This document shows positions 13,301 to 17,663 of a stretch of DNA of 17,663 nucleotides, in pieces. Origin of the DNA: JBDKTK01 sp964556675 (GTDB lineage Bacteria; Desulfobacterota; Syntrophia; Syntrophales; UBA4778); the NCBI GenBank assembly GCA_964556675.1, contig CAZKYN010000038.1, positions 1 to 17,663 of the forward strand, read 5' to 3'. The translations under genes were made by a program, and so were the position numbers. The notes below the pieces were generated by a model. That model did no database searches. It saw nothing but the letters and a program-made list of their open reading frames with translations, and had not been told where the DNA came from. Each line of letters begins with the position of its first letter. The first letter of the stretch is position 1.

Positions 13301-14633
13301 GAAAACTCATTACGACCCCGCCCGGGATGTCGTCGTCGATTCCCGGGGTAGGCCTTACTCCCTGAACGACCCGCGGGTGCACGTCGTTTTTCCCTCTATG
13401 GGCGACTTGCTCAATCAAGCTGCCGCGGCAATCTTCCGCGGCATGGGCGTAAGGGCGACAGCCCTGCCTGCGCCGGACGAGGAAGTCTTGAAACTGGGAA
13501 GGGGAAACACAAGCTGCAAGGAATGCCTGCCGCTTCTGCTCACCACCGGGAGCCTTCTCAAGTACCTGCAGGAGAGGTCCGACCCGGACGAACTGCTGGT
13601 CTATTTCATGACGACGGCGGGCGGTCCGTGCCGCTTCGGCCAGTACTCGGTATTCATCAGGGGCCTCATCGAAAAGTACGGCATTGAGGACACGACTCTG
13701 ATGTCCATCAGCTCTGATAACAGCTATACCGGCTTCAAGGGCAGGGACGCTATCCTTAAATTGTGGACCGGGATTGTCCTTTCCGATACTATGCAGGACG
13801 TTCGGTCCTTCCTCATGGCGAGCGCAGCGGACCGCGAGGGCGCCATGCTGGAGTTTCGCCGTCAGTGGGACAAGGTCCTGGACACCATGGAGAACGAATT
13901 TGGCCTCCTCATGCCGGTCCTGGAGGGCGTAGTCGATGATCTGAAGCGCATCGAACTGAAAAGGACCCTTGCTCAAACGCCGGTAGTCCTGCTCACCGGG
14001 GAGATCTACGTCCGCAATGACGGCCTGTCGCGGAGGTATATTGTCGAGGAGCTTGCGCGCGAGGGCATCGCAGCCAAGGTCTCCGGGGTCTCCGAATGGG
14101 TCTATTATACGGACTGGTGCTACGAACAGACATTGAAGGACGGGTATCCCGACCTGAAAAAAAGGATCGGTCTGTTTTACCGTTCTTATTTCCTGCGGAA
14201 ATATGAAAAGAAAATAAAGGATTTGTGGAAAAAGTCGGGACTTGTGCATGCAAAATCGGATAGAATAAATGACCTGCTGGACCATGTCGGCCACATTATC
14301 AGCCCCGAGTTGAAAGGAGAGGCCATCCTCACCGTGGGGGCCGGGATCACGGAAGTGCTCGACCCCTTCTGCGGCGTCGTTTCGATCGGGCCGTTCGGCT
14401 GTATGCCCAACAGGATATCGGAAGCGGTCCTGTCCCGGGAAATGAACCGGGAAGGCAAAATAGCTTCGGGGACGGTAAAACGGAGCATGAAGCCCATCCT
14501 GGATAAGTACGAGGAATTGCCGTTCCTGTGCATAGAAAGCGACGGCAATCCTTTCCCACAGATAATCACCGCCAAGCTGGAGGCTTTCATGCTGCAGGCA
14601 TGGAGATTCCACAGGGAAATGTCGGGCAGGTAA
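10341..14633 (+). CDS. Giant 2-hydroxyacyl-CoA dehydratase activase/reductase-like fusion (two BcrA/BadF ATPase domains + DUF2229 + HgdB-like)
   Basis: A 1430-residue cytoplasmic iron-sulfur protein. Domain 1 (1-255) is a BadF/BcrA/HgdC-type ASKHA fold. Its cluster cysteines C128 (CASGTGEF) and C166 (CSVFCKSDC) are kept, but its ATP motifs are degraded (CIGASTISG and GGEN). Domain 2 (303-565) is a full activase with DVESTTTKAVL (307-317), GGQDAKY (406-412), C429 (CSAGTGSF) and C469. Residues about 590-970 match DUF2229 (C619, FCYPAELSHG with C705, GCREATSACP, ILGRPYN, SNFSCGPDSF). Residues 1010-1430 resemble HgdB-type dehydratase subunits, with candidate ligands C1059, C1062, C1097 (GGPCRFGQYS) and C1354 (GCMPNR). 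Activases use ATP to drive single electrons onto low-potential clusters; these large fusions have no assigned substrate that I know. The TTG start has GGAGG 7 nt upstream. Confidence 0.88.
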   Translation: MKALGLCIGASTISGAGVCYEGGMYRVLETITRAHDGNPREALGKILGSPDLDGRFKGYASIAVTGRKFRNLTNLTSISEPEAVEIALAHLYPDLPLNAVISAGGENFLVYVLGKDRRISSVQTGNKCASGTGEFFLQQIRRLKLSLEEAMLHAQHEVPFKVSGRCSVFCKSDCTHATNKGVPRQRVVAGLCRMMAGKVMEIIKHLPRRDMMLIGGAARNKVMVDCLREEIENLIVPGEAAYFEALGCAVWACSNETKPVRVTDIFRKETESFFYLPPLSGFDSQVDFKSAERCRFSPGDRCILGLDVESTTTKAVLARMSDDAVLASVYLRTNGDPVNASRQCYAEILRQTGEEDVSISAVGVTGSGRQIAGLHAMTEGVINEIIAHAAGAAFFNPHVDTIFEIGGQDAKYTFLTDGVPSDYAMNDACSAGTGSFLEEAARESLGIEMQEIGEIAVRGMRPPNFNDQCAAFIGSDIKNAFHEGIEKEDVVSGLVYSVCMNYLNRVKGNRPVGNTIFMQGGVCYNRAVPMAMASLTGKRIIVPPDPGLTGAFGVALEAKRRLLTGMMHERDYSLRGLRDRELAYKEPFTCNGGKERCDRKCEIARIVIEGQIYPFGGACNKWYNIRARREIDSGKLNYVARHEQMVFQDSSASEALRPTVGINKSFFVNSYFPFYKNFFSALGCNVVLPSAAAREGMDRRGAAFCYPAELSHGFFHDLLEKGPDALFLPQVKGVAVRGCREATSACPVSQAEPFYLQAAFKDNARFSQLRKDRKIFSPAIDFSRGLHEPEEDFIYIARRLGFTRERARSAYEAAVSAQEGFFSESLELGHDYLECIEKDGAGFGVVILGRPYNAFVSEAHMGIPQKFATRGVPVIPVDFLPAGDLSAVKDMYWSAGKTMLRGAEFIGRHPRLFACFISNFSCGPDSFIIGFARDRMAGKPMLVLELDSHVADAGLETRIEAFIDIIRNYLRLQEAGALPKRAGVPPLKTHYDPARDVVVDSRGRPYSLNDPRVHVVFPSMGDLLNQAAAAIFRGMGVRATALPAPDEEVLKLGRGNTSCKECLPLLLTTGSLLKYLQERSDPDELLVYFMTTAGGPCRFGQYSVFIRGLIEKYGIEDTTLMSISSDNSYTGFKGRDAILKLWTGIVLSDTMQDVRSFLMASAADREGAMLEFRRQWDKVLDTMENEFGLLMPVLEGVVDDLKRIELKRTLAQTPVVLLTGEIYVRNDGLSRRYIVEELAREGIAAKVSGVSEWVYYTDWCYEQTLKDGYPDLKKRIGLFYRSYFLRKYEKKIKDLWKKSGLVHAKSDRINDLLDHVGHIISPELKGEAILTVGAGITEVLDPFCGVVSIGPFGCMPNRISEAVLSREMNREGKIASGTVKRSMKPILDKYEELPFLCIESDGNPFPQIITAKLEAFMLQAWRFHREMSGR

Positions 14634-14637
14634 AACG

Positions 14638-16008
14638 GTGGAAAGCGTTCTAAAAAAAATCAGGAAGACCGTCCAGAGGTTTTCCATGCTGCAGTCAGGG
14701 GATCGGGTAATAGCGGCCGTTTCGGGCGGCGCGGATTCGGTTTTTCTGCTCCATATCCTCGTCGACCTCTCCCACAATTACGGAATGGAACTGTTGGCCG
14801 CCCATTTTAATCATCAATTGAGAGGGGCCGAATCGGACGGAGATCAGCAATTTGTCGAGGACCTGTGCGGAAATCTGGGCGTGCAGCTGAGGACGGGATC
14901 AGCCCCGGTCCGGGAGATCGCCGGAATTCGGAAAGGCTCGATCGAGGAGATCTGCCGTACAAGCCGTTATGAATTTCTGCTTTCCATCATGCGGGAGAGC
15001 GGTTTCGGGAAAATCGCCCTGGGGCATAATCTCGATGACCAGGCCGAGACGGTTCTCATGAACGTGATCAGGGGGACCGGTATTGACGGTCTCAAGGGGA
15101 TCGATCCCGTCAGGGATTGTTATATCCGTCCCCTTCTCGAAATAACCAGGGCGGAAATCGAAGAGTTCCTGAAGGAGAGGAACATCCCTTTCCGCACTGA
15201 CAGCTCCAACCTCGACAATTCATTCCGGCGCAACAGTATCCGCAACAGCCTGATCCCTGAAATCAGGGATAAATACAACCCCGCAGTGACGGCAGCCCTG
15301 GGGAGGCTCGCCGGAATTGCCCGCATGGAAAACAGTTTCCTGGAAAAAGCGGCCCGCGAAGCGCTTGGACTCCTGCGGCCGGGAATTAAATTAGAAGAGT
15401 TCCGGCTGTACCATCCGGCCGTTCAGAGCCGTATCATCAAGATGGCCCTGGAAGAGCTTTCCCCGGTGCAGGGCGGCATCTCGCACGAACATATCGCCGC
15501 TGTCCTGGATATCGTTAACGGCGGCGACCCGGGGGCTTCCATATCACTTCCGTACAGGATTACAGCGCGGCGCGAATATGAATGCTTAAGAATCGAACGC
15601 ATGGAAGCAGCCGAAAGAAGGACCCCGGATTACAGCTATAAGGTAAATGTCCCGGGAATCCTGAGGGTCAAAGAGGCCGGCATGGAATTCATGTTCACAA
15701 TTATTGATAAATTGCCGGACCGCACACCAGGCGAATGGAGGGCCTGCATGGATTACCGCATGGTAGTCCCGCCCCTGGTCTTCAGAAACGTGCGGCCGGG
15801 CGACCGCATCCGGCCCTTCGGTATGAAATCCGGACAAAAGAAACTGCAGGATGTGTTCACGGACCGGAAAGTGCCCCGGGCCCGCCGGAGGTCGACCCCG
15901 GTCCTCGCCGATGCAGAGTCTGTCCTCTGGGTCCCCGGCGTGGTCAGGAGCGAGAGAATGAGGGTTTCCGGGATGGCTTCGGACGTACTAAGTGTAGAAA
16001 AAATTTGA
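14638..16008 (+). CDS. tilS: tRNA(Ile)-lysidine synthase
   Basis: Essential enzyme that converts cytidine 34 of the CAU-anticodon tRNA-Ile to lysidine using ATP, so that it reads AUA. The 456-residue protein has the N-type ATP pyrophosphatase P-loop SGGADS (29-34), AAHFNHQLRG (54-63), the EEICRTSRYEF segment (103-113), GHNLDDQAETVLMN (129-142) and RPLL with SNLDNSFRRNSIRN further on. The C-terminal TilS domain contains VRPGDRIRPFG and QKKLQDVFTDRKVPRARR. Full length. The GTG start is 4 nt after the activase stop, with AGG in the end of that gene as SD, so translation is probably coupled. It precedes ftsH, a common order in Proteobacteria. Confidence 0.95.
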   Translation: MESVLKKIRKTVQRFSMLQSGDRVIAAVSGGADSVFLLHILVDLSHNYGMELLAAHFNHQLRGAESDGDQQFVEDLCGNLGVQLRTGSAPVREIAGIRKGSIEEICRTSRYEFLLSIMRESGFGKIALGHNLDDQAETVLMNVIRGTGIDGLKGIDPVRDCYIRPLLEITRAEIEEFLKERNIPFRTDSSNLDNSFRRNSIRNSLIPEIRDKYNPAVTAALGRLAGIARMENSFLEKAAREALGLLRPGIKLEEFRLYHPAVQSRIIKMALEELSPVQGGISHEHIAAVLDIVNGGDPGASISLPYRITARREYECLRIERMEAAERRTPDYSYKVNVPGILRVKEAGMEFMFTIIDKLPDRTPGEWRACMDYRMVVPPLVFRNVRPGDRIRPFGMKSGQKKLQDVFTDRKVPRARRRSTPVLADAESVLWVPGVVRSERMRVSGMASDVLSVEKI

Positions 16009-16014
16009 TATAAT
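16006..16014 (+). promoter_or_regulatory. Extended -10 promoter for ftsH overlapping the tilS stop codon
   Basis: TG-A-TATAAT, a perfect -10 hexamer (16009-16014) with the extended TG, where TGA is the tilS stop codon. No good -35 box is seen, as is usual for extended -10 promoters. The expected start is near 16021, giving a leader of about 66 nt before ftsH. Confidence 0.55.
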
Positions 16015-16086
16015 TTGCTGTTTGAGATATAAGTCAGCGGATATTTTCTGCCTTTGAAGAAGGGCGGAAAAAGACAGGAGAAAAAT

Positions 16087-17663
<1,577 letters not shown>

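Noticed and set aside
13020..14777. 585-residue open frame on the minus strand opposite the activase
   Set aside because: It is a shadow of a GC-rich plus-strand gene with clear conserved motifs. The antisense translation has no recognisable domain and no SD-supported start.

Overview
The window looks like a chromosomal segment of an anaerobic bacterium, most likely a deltaproteobacterial (Desulfobacterota-type) lineage or a close neighbour. The reasons are the gene content (a giant 2-hydroxyacyl-CoA dehydratase-activase fusion, a NIL-ferredoxin, NifU-like and NifX-like small proteins, DUF1015) and the tilS-ftsH order. The taxonomic call is inference. The coding is compact, with several TTG or GTG starts supported by good Shine-Dalgarno (SD) sites. 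No rRNA, tRNA, CRISPR array, transposase or phage gene was recognised.

Layout, left to right. (1) 12-1824, minus: mtaB-rnc, with RNase III losing its reading frame before the RNA-binding domain at the window edge. (2) 1959-2369, plus: a small two-helix membrane protein of unknown function, convergent with (3) 2457-3412, minus: a NIL/2x[4Fe-4S] ferredoxin and a small alpha/beta hydrolase. (4) 3564-4796, plus: a DUF1015 protein behind a divergent control region with a long-spaced inverted repeat. (5) 4797-5016: two tandem copies of a palindromic dispersed repeat running almost up to the next start codon. (6) 5017-5811, plus: a TrmN6-like methyltransferase overlapping tail-to-tail with a DUF721/DciA-like gene (5771-6274, minus). 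(7) 6510-7617, plus: a tight trio of MoaE-like, NifU/IscU-like and NifX/NifB-domain genes, ended by a strong terminator. (8) 7692-9384, minus: panB preceded by a DUF2520 Rossmann gene (candidate PanG-type ketopantoate reductase), with a possible attenuated leader RNA. (9) 9670 to the end, plus: a Gph-like HAD phosphatase, the 1430-residue activase/dehydratase fusion, tilS and partial ftsH.

The most interesting point is the NifX-like gene at 7261-7617. Its reading frame is interrupted only by an in-frame TGA at codon 48. The same frame resumes immediately and reads through the rest of the conserved domain with no other lesion. Twenty nucleotides after the TGA, a perfect 7-bp stem closes a 10-nt loop with G at loop position 2, which fits the general description of bacterial SECIS elements. 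It is therefore a candidate selenoprotein of a family I do not know to contain selenocysteine. A plain nonsense mutation or sequencing error is the main alternative.

Other points of interest are the terminator-bearing leader before DUF2520-panB, the doubly ASKHA-domained activase fusion, and the inverted repeat spaced about seven helical turns apart in the divergent promoter region before DUF1015.
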